Part shown: piece by piece, positions 12,440 to 24,190 of the stretch
Numbering within the stretch: position 1 is the stretch's first letter
Layout of the letters: each line of letters begins with the position of its first letter
Source: Ptychodera flava
Taxonomy: Eukaryota > Hemichordata > Enteropneusta > Ptychoderidae
Length of the DNA: 64,000 nucleotides
Direction: 5' to 3'
NCBI RefSeq assembly: GCF_041260155.1
Contig: NC_091936.1
Span: 36,625,366-36,689,365 of the forward strand
Translations under genes and position numbers: made by a program
Notes under the pieces: generated by a model
Told to the model about the DNA's origin: nothing
Seen by the model: only the letters and a program-made list of their open reading frames with translations
Databases searched by the model: none

Positions 12440-15400
12440 GAAGCCCCCTAAAGAGGTGTTTTTGAAATCAGCCTTATTGGTCCGGCATGAAACAGCTGGT
12501 GATCCGAGTGGTGACCTTTAACACCCCATCAATATATCTTTACCTTGTTATGACCTTCAACACGTAACTTTGCCTCGTTTTATTTCTCGCCTGCGACGTT
12601 TTACTCTGATATATTCTTCCACACAACAAAAGAGTGTCAAGTACTTACTGTTATTTCAAAGAACTTCGAGAATAATAGACACGGCGAAAATTAATTACAC
12701 TTTCTACAATCAAAATTATTTTTAATGCAACACTCGCCCCTTCATCTTCATCAGACAAAGCCCCATTTCTTGCGAATTAATTTCAATTTGTATACAGGCA
12801 ACGATAATACGTCTAACCAATCTCGCAGTTCTCTCGGTTCTCTGTCGGTGATCCTGTGTCCCAAGGTGAGCATCATCCTGTAAAATTTGTAATCCATACT
12901 TACGGAAGCCGCTGGTTATAAAGGTCATATATTGACTGACGTTAACATGTGTTGAATATATATAATCCACTATTGGAAGGCAACTTTGCCATTGGTAAAC
13001 TCGCACCCTCTTTAGCTTCGATCGCCAAACCAAAAATCATTGTATCAACAAGATCATAGGCCTAGGTGTGTAATCATACAACAGTCATTCACCCACAACC
13101 GTGAACTACAACAATAATATTGTGCCTATTTTTCATTGTATAGGCCTCACAACGCCTATAACCGGTAACACAGAGCCCTATCACGCAGAGCTGACCTGCT
13201 CCCTGCAGAGTTCATCTCAGCACAACATTTTCAAACTCATCATGGTGTCGCAGTCGTCGTCATAATTTCGGAAGTTTTGAAGGCTTTTTTTGAAAATTAT
13301 TTCCAGTACATCTGAATAAAACTATAACGTCGAAGCACTCAACGGTTATGTATGCCCGGCAGGGTTAATCATGTTCTTCTCAGGAAAAACTAAGTCAACA
13401 GTTTTATGCGAAGTAAAAGAGTCTTTGAGTGACCTAAATATGGCCGCGGGAGTCTATTGTCAGTCAAATAGGAATGGGCCAGACAGGCAGAATAATTCGA
13501 TTGCACAGACCTTTTCCTATGTCGAGTGATATATGTAAGTGTTATGCAGGTATATGTTTCCAATAAAATGCATTTTAGAAGGAATATGTTTTTCATTTAG
13601 CGACAGGCAAAATTTGATCCGTCAAACAGCAAACTATTTGTTTTATTCACAGAGCTGTACCAAGACATGGCATGTCAACATTAGTAAACATATAATAATA
13701 ATGCATGTTACCATTTTATGATATCATATTCGAAAATTACTGTAACATGGAGTATTATGCTTCAGAATTGACAAAAATTTTACGTCTGTTGAAATGGCAA
13801 CATGTAGTGACTTATCTTGGCAATGTTGCGAAAACTCTTATAAAAGATTTTTAAGCTGCTGAAAAAGTTCACCAAGTTTCAAAAAGAGAACAAGTATGGA
13901 TAAATATGTTGGTACACCTCCCATGCCAAACATTTTCACATGAAAAATATCATTTTTTGACAAAAACTATTTTGATCGCTCCAATGCCCACATTTTGGGA
14001 ATGTTTCGGGTCGGGTAGAACAAAAGTTGCCCTTTATTACTTGACATGTTTCCACCGTGACGATAAAATGTAAACGCATTATGTTTTCACATGATGGCGT
14101 GTATTTCCGTTCAACCACCGCAGGACTTAAGATGTGTTCCTAATCATATCATTTTGGAACAATATGATTTAATGAAGAGGGCCGCTCAAGTGTCCTTTTA
14201 CAGTACTCTCCTCTCTTGTAAAATATGAAACGACCCTCCGTCGATGGCTTCCCAATGACTCGGAGAATGTAAAGCCTATTTCAGGCCTTACTCGTTTGAA
14301 TACATAGTATTAGGTAACGCTAAGATAAAACAAAAGAAAAGCTTGACTGCATAGAGGTAGCTGTTCAAATAGAAATATCAGACTCAATATAAGAATAGTT
14401 TTCGGATTGCATTACGACCAATACCTTTGTAAACGGTAAAGCTTGCAGGGGCTGTCCATAGTACTTTCAGGAATTTCAATGCGTTTTTCCTTACGGCCTA
14501 ACAGCGGTAGTATTTTTTGGGTAACAAAACCAAATTTTGAAGCACATGTTGATATCACAGTATACATCCGAAAACTTTAACAGTACGAGGTCGAGACAGT
14601 CCGATCTGAACTTGGTCTTTACATTAAAATTGTAAAAACAACTGGGCCAAATTTCGCCTTGAAGGTAGTTCGTACCTCGAAAAAAAAGGCTCAGATGTTT
14701 GCTGAAACGTTTTATTCATGTAAAATTTCAACCATTCTCTTTCTAAATCAAGAATAAAAATCGGGGATCACACCCCCAAAAAAGTACATTTAGGCCCTAG
14801 TGAAATAAATTTCCGATTTTTGAAATATAAAATGGTCGCCATCCCTGTGCTATCCGTACGGAGGAAAATAAATTCTCTATTTCAACAAAACTGAGCCGGT
14901 GAAATCTTTAATTACCCAATAAATTTCAAAATGAGCCCCCAAAGGAGGTATGCTGAAACAATACTGTAAAAAGTTAGAGTGTCCAAATATCTGTCACTGA
15001 GGCGCATCCCACCTTAAGGTTTTAAAAGTTCCATAGGTGAGCTTTCAGTTATTTAAAGGGATGAGTAAGCGGAATGTGGAAAGTGTCATCTTTTACAAAC
15101 CTGCCTTGGGGAGGGCCTCATTTGCAAATTTAATCTGGTCATACAAAACAAGCTATGTCTGTGAATTTATATTTGCTTGATTGTTGATATGACAGTACTT
15201 GACTGCATCGGGGTAGTTAAAAGTGGTCGTATGCATTACAAATATGATCTTGAAATTTCGCACAAATGTGTTAGTTAACAATACACATCGGAGTGCAAAG
15301 GGCATACAACACACACATTTAAACAAGTAGCGTGTGCTCCGTATGGGTGCACTGAAACGAGTAGTATCTTTTCGCATTTTGGTAGGCGTAAGACCCAGTA

Positions 15401-16230
15401 TGTTTTCTATGAACGTCAAATTCTAGAAAGTCAGAAAATGCCAGGGGCACAAACGTTGGCGTGCCAACACGGTACACTTGGGAGTCTATTGGGCAAAGCA
15501 GATCTGGTAAGGTTATACGGTTGAAGCTCATTGTCATTTGTAAAAGTAAAAAATTCTTATAGCCCATCTAGAATGAAAAAAAGCAATCTGTTAGACAAAA
15601 ATACACGTTCTACAGATGGCATCATTTCCATATAGATTCAAGAGGTGAGCACTTTAGAAAGTGAGCCGCAAATATTTTAGACTATTTTAATGGCATACAC
15701 CTTGGGGATACAAAGAAAACTAATTCGCACAAAGGCATCTGCCTGAGAACTGAAATCTAGCAATCACGAGGAGTGACGGTATCGGCCGGCAAGGTTGTCC
15801 ATCATGTCAAAATTCAAAAAAAGTTGATCTGTAACTGTCTGAATGTAGTGTGGAACCAATTATGAACACGTTGGGCCAGTTGTGTTGTAGAGTTGAGTAT
15901 GACTTTATTGTGTCAGATATCGAGACCGGGTATGTACGCTCCGGCCTGACAGCAACAAAATTTATAATACTGAAGTATTAGCTCCATATTTCTCAAGAAA
16001 GTCCCATAACAATACGCACAATATTCGTATAACCGTAGAGTAAGTAGAGATGTCAGTATATATTTGGATCTGAAACAAGTCTTATTGAACCACTTTTTTT
16101 TGAGATCGGGGATTTAGCCTAGCGGTTCTGTCTGTTGCTTCTCCGCTATAGGTGACTAGATACCGTATGTTGTGAGTTTGAACCCGATGAAAACACCGTA
16201 TCTTCTCATTTTTTGACTTTCGTTGATGTA
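12440..16230 (+). repeat. Duplicated upstream block of unit 3
   Basis: Collinear by eye with 5300-7790 and with 24190-26740. The part 14680-15600 (AAAATGGTCGCCATCCCTGTG.. and ..CATTTAAACAAGTAGCGTGTG) matches 24830-26230. Reading frames inside it are broken in different places in different copies, so it is treated as non-coding. Confidence 0.7.
16090..16205 (+). repeat. tRNA-like (SINE-type) insertion upstream of unit 3
   Basis: Units 2 and 4 read straight from GATCTGAAACA.GT into TTTCATT..TGACTTT. Unit 3 has about 120 extra bases at that point. The extra segment has a good A box (TAGCCTAGCGGTT at about 16113) and a B-box-like AGTTTGAACCC (about 16170). TCTT occurs on both sides and may be a target duplication. 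T-arm pairing is poor, so this is a tRNA-derived short element rather than a functional tRNA gene. Confidence 0.55.
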
Positions 16231-16237
16231 GGCAACA

Positions 16238-17122
16238 ATGGCTACAACTCCAGATATTAAAGCAGTCATCAATGAGAAATATCAGAAAGCCAAACACACA
16301 TTTAACTTGGGAGACTTTAAAGGCATGGCGCAGATGTACACCGCAGATGGAAAATCGTTGGGCCCAGGACGAAAGACGCTGAACGGCAGACAGGGTGAGT
16401 AGGAGAGAAATTAACTTATAATTGTTCTCGAAAAGAGTTATTTCTGGTGATTTCAAAATAGTAAATAATTAAAATCGGGGATCGACATTCGTGAAGAATA
16501 TGCCTTGAAAACTGCGATAGGGCGGTTGTTTACGTAACAATTAGTATGCGGGACTATTCATTTTTCTCTTCCGGTATGATCATGAGCTAGTGTCCCTTTT
16601 CTCAAAACACACGAGGCAGTAAAACACTAACTAGGACACCAAAGCCTTATAAAATACAGCAAAAGAGACATAGTAATCACAGGTAAATACATATAAGGTT
16701 CAATTATTTAATCATTTATTTTTCAGCATTGTGATTTACATAAAAGTCAACAGTTTATAAAGATATCACGTAGATGCCAACATATTTGAAAGTGGACACT
16801 TCGTAGAAGGTCGCCCATTGAAAGTAAAGGTACAGCGGTATTTTCGAGATAATATTCTACATTGACCAAATCTAAAAATCATCGCATTTCAGAGATACTT
16901 GATGGCTATGACAATGGTTTACTGGGAGATCAATACATTAGTGAAAGTGTCTGTGAAGAGGTGTTTGGGAAACACGGAGACGAGTTCGTAACCTCCAGAT
17001 CATCCTTTAAACTGACGAGCAAAGATGGTGCGAAGACGATAACAGGCAAAGATGTTGTTGTGTGGAAATTGGTGGACGGCGAGTATCTGGCGCACGTCGA
17101 CATTTGGAATTTTGATGAATAA
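16238..17122 (+). CDS. SnoaL-like/DUF4440 (NTF2-like) protein, unit 3
   Basis: Exon A is 16238-16394, then GTGAGT; exon B is 16893-17122 after TTTCAG. The splice is phase 1 and gives about 128 aa. Exon A reads MATTPDIKAVINEKYQKAKH then ..FNLGDFKGMAQMYTADGKSLGPGRKTLNGRQ. Exon B reads EILDGYDNGLLGDQYISES.. and ends LAHVDIWNFDE. Compared with the other units, YTPGGKWMGQ is changed to YTADGKSLGP, which may alter the pocket. No stop or splice lesion is visible. The ATG is preceded by GTAGGCAACA, again suggesting a splice acceptor just upstream and a non-coding first exon. Function is unknown beyond the fold family. Confidence 0.85.
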
Positions 17123-17600
17123 TATTTCGGTTCATGATAGTTTCATTGTCCATGACCACATTTCAGTAATAGACAGATTTTGTAGTTGTATAACCGCAGC
17201 ACAGGCAGTCATAGATATTCAGCTGTTAATGAAATTCTTTCATCACTACATCAAAATTTCAAGGAACTCAAATTTTGCAACTCCACAGCGCCTTACAAGG
17301 AAATATCTTAGAGACGTTTTCTGTACCGCACTTCCATTGCAATGGACCGAAAGCATTCTCAAGATTCAATAATTGCATTTCGTAATTTCTTAACTCATTA
17401 CTATGGTATGTAAGACTTCACATGGACAAGCTTTGCATCCTGCGGATATTGCTCAGGTCGTCAACTGCGACCTTTAGAAATGCAAGTTTTTCATTTGTAT
17501 TTAGTTTTCAGTAAACTAAAAGACTACAGCCTTTATCTAGGTAATAAACTCAAGCCAAAGGGTAGGAAATGAATACCTGTTTGATCAAGCTAAGTAACAC
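17123..17600 (+). terminator. 3'UTR and poly(A) signal of unit 3
   Basis: Homologous to the 3' flanks of units 1 and 2. The AATAAA at 17543-17548 is followed by CTCAAGCCAAAGG. No coding sequence. Confidence 0.6.
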
Positions 17601-17639
17601 AATACTGTTACCACAGTACTCGGTCGAAGCTTGTCTAGT

Positions 17640-18560
17640 CTTTTGTAGACATTGTTAAAATCGGTTGTAGACCTGCTCCAAGTTTTATGGGCATATATCA
17701 AAGCAGACTAAAATGAAACAATATACTGAGAAGCTTGTAGGAGTTGTCACGTCTGAAATGAATGTCTGTATGACATAAAAGGACAATATATATAATATAC
17801 TAAAATAAAAGGTCCTTTATCACGTCCTCGCGCAAATCTCGCACGAATTAAAGAAAGGTAAAATTCAGCAGGTTTTCGTAGGGATTCGAACACACATCCT
17901 ACGGCACCCATTCACCTTGCGAAGAAATCACAAGTCGGTTACATTCCAACCGTTGAAAAAGAGTGGTTCACAAGCTGCGCTTATAGTTGTTGAAATTTTC
18001 CTGGCCGTGATCCATTCTCCCGCTGTAAATTTCATGAAGCACTCGCACATTATACAGGGCTACATCACACATAACCTTGATCAAAGTCAAGGATACATCG
18101 CTAAAATGGACTTCAGATAGCATCGGGAACAATTTTGTCCACCCGAAGTACTATCCAGCCACGGGTCTGTTACTATCAATAGTAGGCCAATATGACGTTA
18201 AAACAAATAAAATAATCCAAATCATACAAGGTATTAAAATTACCAGGTCGCATAAACACAATCATTTACAATATCAGAAAGGATTATCTTGAACCACGAA
18301 TATAAATGATTAGTGTAATAAGTAATCCAGTGAAGTCACTGAATCACTTCATTGGTCACAGTTACATGTAGAAATGCTGTCAAGTATCATTGAGTAGCAG
18401 ATTGCATTGTGATGAAGTACAACTGCGACCCCACCTAGAAAATTTTAACTGACCACCATATGCCAACACCTTAGCCACCTGACTGCCACCCAACATTAAA
18501 TGTGTACCAGGATCGTGAAACTCCAGTAACAGACACACATTGATGTGTTCTCATCTTCAT
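17640..18560. other. Intergenic, no gene seen
   Basis: A small inverted repeat (AAAAGGAC..GGTCCTTT) lies near 17780-17820, and a B-box-like GTTCGAATCC lies on the minus strand near 17885. Neither supports a gene. Confidence 0.35.
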
Positions 18561-18563
18561 TGC

Positions 18564-18595
<32 letters not shown>

Positions 18596-18608
18596 ATATA
18601 TAATATAT

Positions 18609-18642
<34 letters not shown>

Positions 18643-18655
18643 ATATATATATAAG
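18564..18655. repeat. (AT)n array
   Basis: Interrupted TA dinucleotide run. It abuts a minus-strand Penelope-like end on its right. Confidence 0.95.
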
Positions 18656-18800
18656 TATACAGATGTCCTCGTGGGAAATTACAGTGCTCGATGCGGAAAG
18701 CAAAGCGTTATAAATAATAACACAAATTACTTCAAGTACAAAATAATATCTGTTAATCAAGTTTCATGCATCCTGCAATCTTCACATGGAATTCATAGGA
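18656..18800 (-). mobile_element. Penelope-like element 3'-end/pLTR fragment
   Basis: Reverse complement of the sequence at about 48545-48690. Shared phrases on the minus strand are GGACATCTGTATACTT, GAGCACTGTAATTTCCC, TTGAAGTAATTTGTG and the hairpin block GAAGATTGCAGGATGCATGAAAC (about 18751-18786, too diverged at its first bases to count as intact). Confidence 0.75.
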
Positions 18801-18829
18801 TGTTAAAGTATCAAAGGGGACAACACGGA

Positions 18830-19255
18830 GAAGGTTTGCATCGGCTTCACTGCAAAATGCCTTGAAGATGCTCTTCGCTAACAACATGCAATCGTTCCGT
18901 AACTACAAACACAGAAATAGTACCGAATTGTTAACGTCTAGAACGACCAAGTCTTAGATGTTCCGTGGTCAGTTATTGGCAAAGCATCGAATTACTCTAA
19001 CATAAGCAAGCGATGCAATCTTTGACAAATCTACGCTGTTAAACAAACGCTTTGAGTTGGTTTCAACATATCGCAACGAAACAAATATTATTTATCAAAT
19101 TTTAACACCACCTACAAATCGAATGGTACTTTCCAAACACATAAATGAGAGTGTACAGAGCTAAGCTAAGAATCCTTTCACTTCTGTTTGAAGATTGCAG
19201 GAGCATGAAACTTAAGTAACAGATATTATTATTTTGTACTTGAAGTAATTTGTGT
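18830..19255 (+). mobile_element. Decayed Penelope-like GIY-YIG 3' fragment
   Basis: Aligned by eye with 48160-48640: ..CGGCTTCACTG.AAAATGCCTTGAAGATGC.., ..GAATTACTCTAACAT.AGCAAGCGATG.., ..CTGTTAAACAAACGCT.TGAGTTGGTTTC.. and the 3' hairpin block at 19183-19219. The GIY-YIG reading frame is broken by deletions and stops. It is followed by a short TA run. Confidence 0.75.
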
Positions 19256-19257
19256 TA

Positions 19258-19720
19258 TATATATATTAAACATACAGTCATTTGATTTTGATGAAATTGT
19301 TGACATGTCATTGTAGTATGGAAATTTCAAACTTTCAATTTTAAAACGAGAATGCAGTATTCTAAATGAGTTGTGAATGTATTTCACACTACGGGTAACC
19401 AAATGTTCAGAACTGTTGCACATAAATTGCCGTAAATTACTAATATCAATACAGGACAGCAGTAAATCAAAAAATTTCAGAGCGTAATTAGACTACAACC
19501 AGCCATTATTTAACGAGTTCATGAACCCGATCCATCCTCGCTAGGCTCACTGAAATTTTGTTTTTTCTTCATTTGTGGGTAAGCTTAATATATTGAAGGA
19601 CAGTTAGCTATCATCTTTTGACAATTTTTCATGATTTTTATGCTGTATAAAAATGACAGAAATACCCAGACTTCAGTTTGTCACCATGGTATACATGTGT
19701 ATAAAATAGGCATGCAAGTT
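19258..19720 (+). repeat. Dispersed repeat, copy 1 of 3
   Basis: Similar sequence is at 23310-23560 and 50855-51300. Landmarks are TTGTTGACATGTCA, TTTCAATTTTAAAACGAGAAT, GCTGTGAATGTATTTCACAC, CAGCAGTAAATCAAAAATTT and GACAGTTAGCT. All three copies lie directly beside Penelope-like ends or (AT)n arrays, so it may belong to that element's flank. No ORF is supported. Confidence 0.6.
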
Positions 19721-20640
19721 AAATAATCAGACTAAAATTCCCGATACATGAACTTTAGTTTAGATTGAAAATGCAATTTTGCCTATACATATGCAACCCA
19801 TTTCAACAAGTTTAACACTGGGCATTGCACTGTACCGTTAACCCTTGCACCATCATGGTGGACCTCTACAGAGGAAAGTGGAGTGAAAAGTTTCAGAGAG
19901 TGCATGACACTGTTGATGGTATAATAGAACAAAAATAATAAATACGTTGTATTGTAAAAAACTTTAGCTATTCTTCCTTAAAGGAGAAAGAACTTAATTT
20001 AAATCTTTATGTTCATGATAATTTGAATGAAATTTATTTCCAGTGACAATGCATTGTTGCTGTATTTCAGTTCTCTGAAACTGTCCTTAAATAGTTGTCC
20101 ACATAGTCAGCTTGCAATGTATTTGATATGAATGATGGTCTTCCCTGTTACCTTTTTAATGACAGTTTCCGAAACTTTATAAAAGGAAATTATCATTACC
20201 AGTACTTGCATGTTGCTTTGTCATACTGAGTTATCAAGGAGAAATCTGTAAAAGGTAAGGTTTTCGTCATACATGGTTTATGAAAATACAGATTTCATAA
20301 TGATTATTACGCTTTGCAAATAGACTTTGAATTTGCAAACATCCTGATACAGAAAAGGGCGCGCCGAAAACTGTAGCTGAATGATACCATTTGTGGCCGG
20401 TACGATGCATTTTATGCAATTGTGAGCCGATGTTTTAATTCAAAAACACACTGACCGCCCCTATTTGGCATTCAAAAATATGGTGGACCCCCATTCACCA
20501 AGACAAAAAAACAGAGCGACTACATGGATCCACCGCCCCACAGGCTGAAGAAACTGACAAGTCCCTAAGCTAGAGGATAAATTATGAAATAGTAACTGAC
20601 AGTGTGTCGATGTAGGTCGACCGGTTATTTGTGGGGTGAA
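19720..20640. other. Intergenic with GTGACCCCC-type repeat
   Basis: No gene seen. The part 20345-20500 is a dispersed repeat (GGGCGCGCCGAAAA.., CACACTGACC.CCC) that recurs at 24010-24190. The stretch 20525-20575 is an inverted match to 21600-21650 (GTCAGTTTCTTC.GCCTG). Confidence 0.45.
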
Positions 20641-21600
20641 CGAGCTATGTCATATCTACCTCCTTGTTGTGACCTTAAACACCAGACTTTGCCCCGTTTT
20701 GACCTGCGACGTTTTGCACCGATATATTCTTCCGCGCAACAAAAATGTGTCGGGTAGTCGCGGTGATTTCTTAAAACTACAACAAAAAGAGATTGTAAAC
20801 AATGTGAAAATCAATTACATTTTCCACAATCAAAATTCAGATTCGTAAGTAATGCAACAATCACCCCTTCATCTTTGGACAAAGACCCATTTCTTGCGAA
20901 TAAATTTCAATTCATATGCAGGAAACGATAATACGGCTACCCATATTGCAGTTCTCTGGGTTCTCTGTCGGTGTCCCCGTGTCAGAAGGTGAGCATCATT
21001 CTGTAAAATTTGTAATCCATAATTACGAAAGCCGCTGGTTTTAAAGGTCATATATTGAATGGTGTTAACGTATGTTGCAGGTATATAATCTACTATTGAA
21101 AAGCAACTTTGCCCATTGCTAAATTCGCACCCTCTCCAGCTTCGATCGTCAAAACTAAAATCATTTTATCAACACGATTCATAGGGCTATGTTTGTAATC
21201 ATGCAAGACTAATTCGCTCACACCCGCGAACTATAACAATAATATTATGCCTATTGTCATAATGTACATCTTAATGATGATTGTGTTAGATTTATTACAT
21301 TGTATAAGCCTCCAACCAGTGGTGGGAGGCATAAACCGGTAACACCCAGCCCTGCCACACAGAGCTGACCTGCTCTACGCAAAAATGTTCAAAAATCCTC
21401 ATGACGTCGCTGTTGTCGTCATTGTTTCGAAAACTTTGAAGTCTGTTTCAAGGTTATTTCCAGTACATCATAATAAAGCCATCATGTAGGAGCACTAAAC
21501 GACTAGGCATGCCCGGCACGATTAACAATGTTGTTTTAGGAAAAACTCAGTCAACAGTTTTAAAGAGCCATTGAGTGACCTAAATACGGCCGTGGGACTC
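20640..21600 (+). repeat. Orphan part of duplicated upstream block (unit 4)
   Basis: Matches 5400-6320 and 12540-13450 (CCTGCGACGTTTT.., CACCCCTTCATCTTTGGACAAAGACCC). It stops at GGGACTCTAGGGACT. The block resumes at 24190 after a 2.6-kb insertion that replaced roughly 300 bp. Confidence 0.65.
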
Positions 21601-21780
21601 TAGGGACTGGTCAGTTTCTTCGGCCTGGGGGGGGGGGGGCGGTGGATTATTTTTTGCCGACTTCAAAAAGTGGCTGACCCCCCATTCCAAATTTTGAAAA
21701 CAGGGTGACCCCCTATTCCAAATTTCGAAAACAGGGTGACCCCCACACGCGACAACTGTAAAACAAATGGTGGACACAAA

Positions 21781-21791
21781 TTATATATATA

Positions 21792-21872
<81 letters not shown>
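21781..21872. repeat. (AT)n array
   Basis: TA dinucleotide run with a few irregularities. Confidence 0.95.
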
Positions 21873-21874
<2 letters not shown>

Positions 21875-23170
21875 CCGAATTCCCACCTGTGTGACGTAGA
21901 ACAGGACGGATAAGAAATCCGAATTACCCCTGTTGTACGTCATCAAGCGGAACTTTTTTCTTGCATGGTACCGTTCATACATGCACATAGACCGATTTGT
22001 CGTGATCGATGCCGTGCTCTCATGACACTTTGACACTTTTTCAAAAAAGGTGACCCGATAAATCCACACATGGAAACATAGAAGGCATGTCCAGCGAAAT
22101 TTCGAGTCACTAAAACTATAGCTGTTCCCGAGAATCGAATGGGGATACCGCCGATCCAGTCGAGTCGCCTAAGGCCGGCTCAATGTGGACGTCGTACCTG
22201 GCGATCCCTGAAATCTTCACCTCAACGGAAGTTCAACTGAATAAATGAGTACAGTATAATCTTCGGGAAAGCGACATACAGGCTCAAGAATAAAGTCATT
22301 CGACTAACAACGATAAATTTCCTTCATCATACAAAAAATTCCGTAAATTCTTGCTCGGAATCAAACCTGTAGCGCGGAGTAAGGCTGTAGCGCTAGCGAA
22401 GACATCAACTGGAGTGTTGAGCTCTACAATATATGCATTGCAGCGCTGTGGAATCCGATATACTTCGAAAGTTAACTCAGACAACACTCAAAAACAGACT
22501 TTTTGTCAAATAACAAAATTAGAATGTATCCACAGGCGAGATATGTGTCACTGCAAACATCAAAGTGCTTAAGACGAAAATATTGACGACCGAGATCGGG
22601 ATTGACGAGTTGACACCGGCAGAGACCGGTGACGGCAGCGTGCGTTGTGGGCACAAACAATGAATGAGGTACACTCTGTGTGTCATCGAACGGAATCTTT
22701 CGCGCTCGCCAAGGTCGTAAACTTGTGTGATATTTTGAAAAGCCACGGTATCTCTGAGAATGAGAATTACTGTTTCGATCGTGTCGTTGCATTTACTTCA
22801 TAAATCTATTTGTAAATATTCTAAATAACTCTGAATACTATGGCTATCCGTCGCTAGCACGATGAAAGTTATGTCCACCGTACCGATGGCCGACTTGCCT
22901 TGGCATCGGTACAGCGCGAGACAATGATTGACAGGTTCACGTGACAGAATCCGTATGTCTGGTTGGTGGAGCTCCGGAGATACCATTTGATGTAGCAAAT
23001 TTTAGCTTGATGGGATTTATGAATGAAAGTATCTCCTGGGTGACGGGCCGCTTTACTCTTTAAATGAAAGTAATCCGCGTAAGTAAAACACAAATCGCGA
23101 CGAAATTCATGCAATTTGTTACGATAATTTGATCCATTCACGTCAAAAGAACAAAAAGAAGACTGCTCAT
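21873..23170. other. CpG-rich island between two (AT)n arrays, no identifiable gene
   Basis: Visibly richer in CG dinucleotides than its surroundings (for example around 22100-22220 and 22570-22930). Several ORFs of 60-106 codons occur on both strands, but none resembles a family I know and none has splice signals I trust. It could be an unmethylated promoter or a recent insertion. Confidence 0.4.
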
Positions 23171-23175
23171 GTGAT

Positions 23176-23239
23176 AAATATATATATATATATATATATA
23201 ATATATATATTATATATATATATGAAGACTGCTCATGTG

Positions 23240-23288
<49 letters not shown>
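23176..23288. repeat. Double (AT)n array with direct repeat
   Basis: Two TA runs (about 23176-23222 and 23244-23288), each preceded by the same phrase GAAGACTGCTCATGTGATAA (23158 and 23224). Confidence 0.9.
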
Positions 23289-23293
<5 letters not shown>

Positions 23294-23309
23294 TTATTAC
23301 TTAATTTAT

Positions 23310-23560
23310 ATTTTAACAGTCATTCTGTTTTTTAAAGAAATTGTTGACATGTCAGTTGTAAGAAAGGAATTTCAAAGTGTCAATCTTAAAGTTTGAATAC
23401 AGTACATTTTGAATGAGCTGTGAATGTATTTCACACTTTCTATGCTCAACCTGATGCCCTTAACTTTTGTACAGAAATGGATGTCAATAATTAATATCAA
23501 AGAGGAAAAAGCAGTAAATCAAAAATTTTGATGGGTGTTAAGACTTGCCAGCCATTCAAT
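23310..23560 (+). repeat. Dispersed repeat, copy 2 of 3
   Basis: See the copy at 19258-19720; same landmark phrases, directly after an (AT)n array. Confidence 0.6.
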
Positions 23561-24190
23561 TAAATCTCCTGAGGAGCCATAGAGCGGCATTTTAGCCAAA
23601 TCTGGTGTGTGCAGTGTCTGAGATGACCTTTTCTTGTAACATTGAATCCATAAAAGCACAGCTAATAATGACAAAAACTGCCTTTTTAACTGTTATTTTG
23701 GTCATAAAAAAGCATTCTACAGAAAACCTGAGACACAAAGGAAAACAGTTGCATCAATGAGAACGAAAGATATCTTGTCATTTTTCTATCTCTAAAATAA
23801 GTCACTGTATCAAATATATATCCTGATATCTCTGATATATATGTCTTGTATATTAAAGTCATGCACAGGAAGGGCGTGCTGAAAAATGTCTGATATATTA
23901 AAGTAATGCGCTCGAAGAGCATGCTGAAAAATATTGAACATACAGATATCTCTGATATATGTATGCCTGATATGTTAAAGTTGGGCGTGCTGAAAAATAT
24001 GTCTGATTATTAAAGGGCGCGCCGAAAAATACAACTGAATGATGAAATTTGAGGCTGACACGATGCATTTTAGGCAATGATGAGCCTGTGTCGAAATTAA
24101 AAAAACACACTGACCCCCCTATTGGGCATTTCAAAAACATAGTGACCCCCCCTATAACCAAAGTCAAAAACAGGGTGAACCCCCCCCAGA
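23560..24190. other. Intergenic repeat sequence
   Basis: Short internal repeats (GGGCGTGCTGAAAAAT and GATATCTCTGATATAT, each two or more times at 23870-24000), then the GTGACCCCC-type repeat 24010-24190 shared with 20345-20500. No gene. Confidence 0.5.

Noticed and set aside
12722..13033. Minus-strand ORF conserved between 12722-13033, 20869-21051 and 57089-57412
   Set aside because: The peptides resemble each other only because the DNA block is duplicated; frames break at different points and there is no domain, so it is better explained as a non-coding repeat.
17870..17960. Minus-strand tRNA gene suggested by GTTCGAATCC
   Set aside because: No A box at proper spacing and no cloverleaf could be drawn; at most a B-box-like chance match.
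22110..22200. Minus-strand tRNA-like element (CATTCGATTCTCGGG)
   Set aside because: B-box-like only; T stem does not pair and acceptor stem not found.
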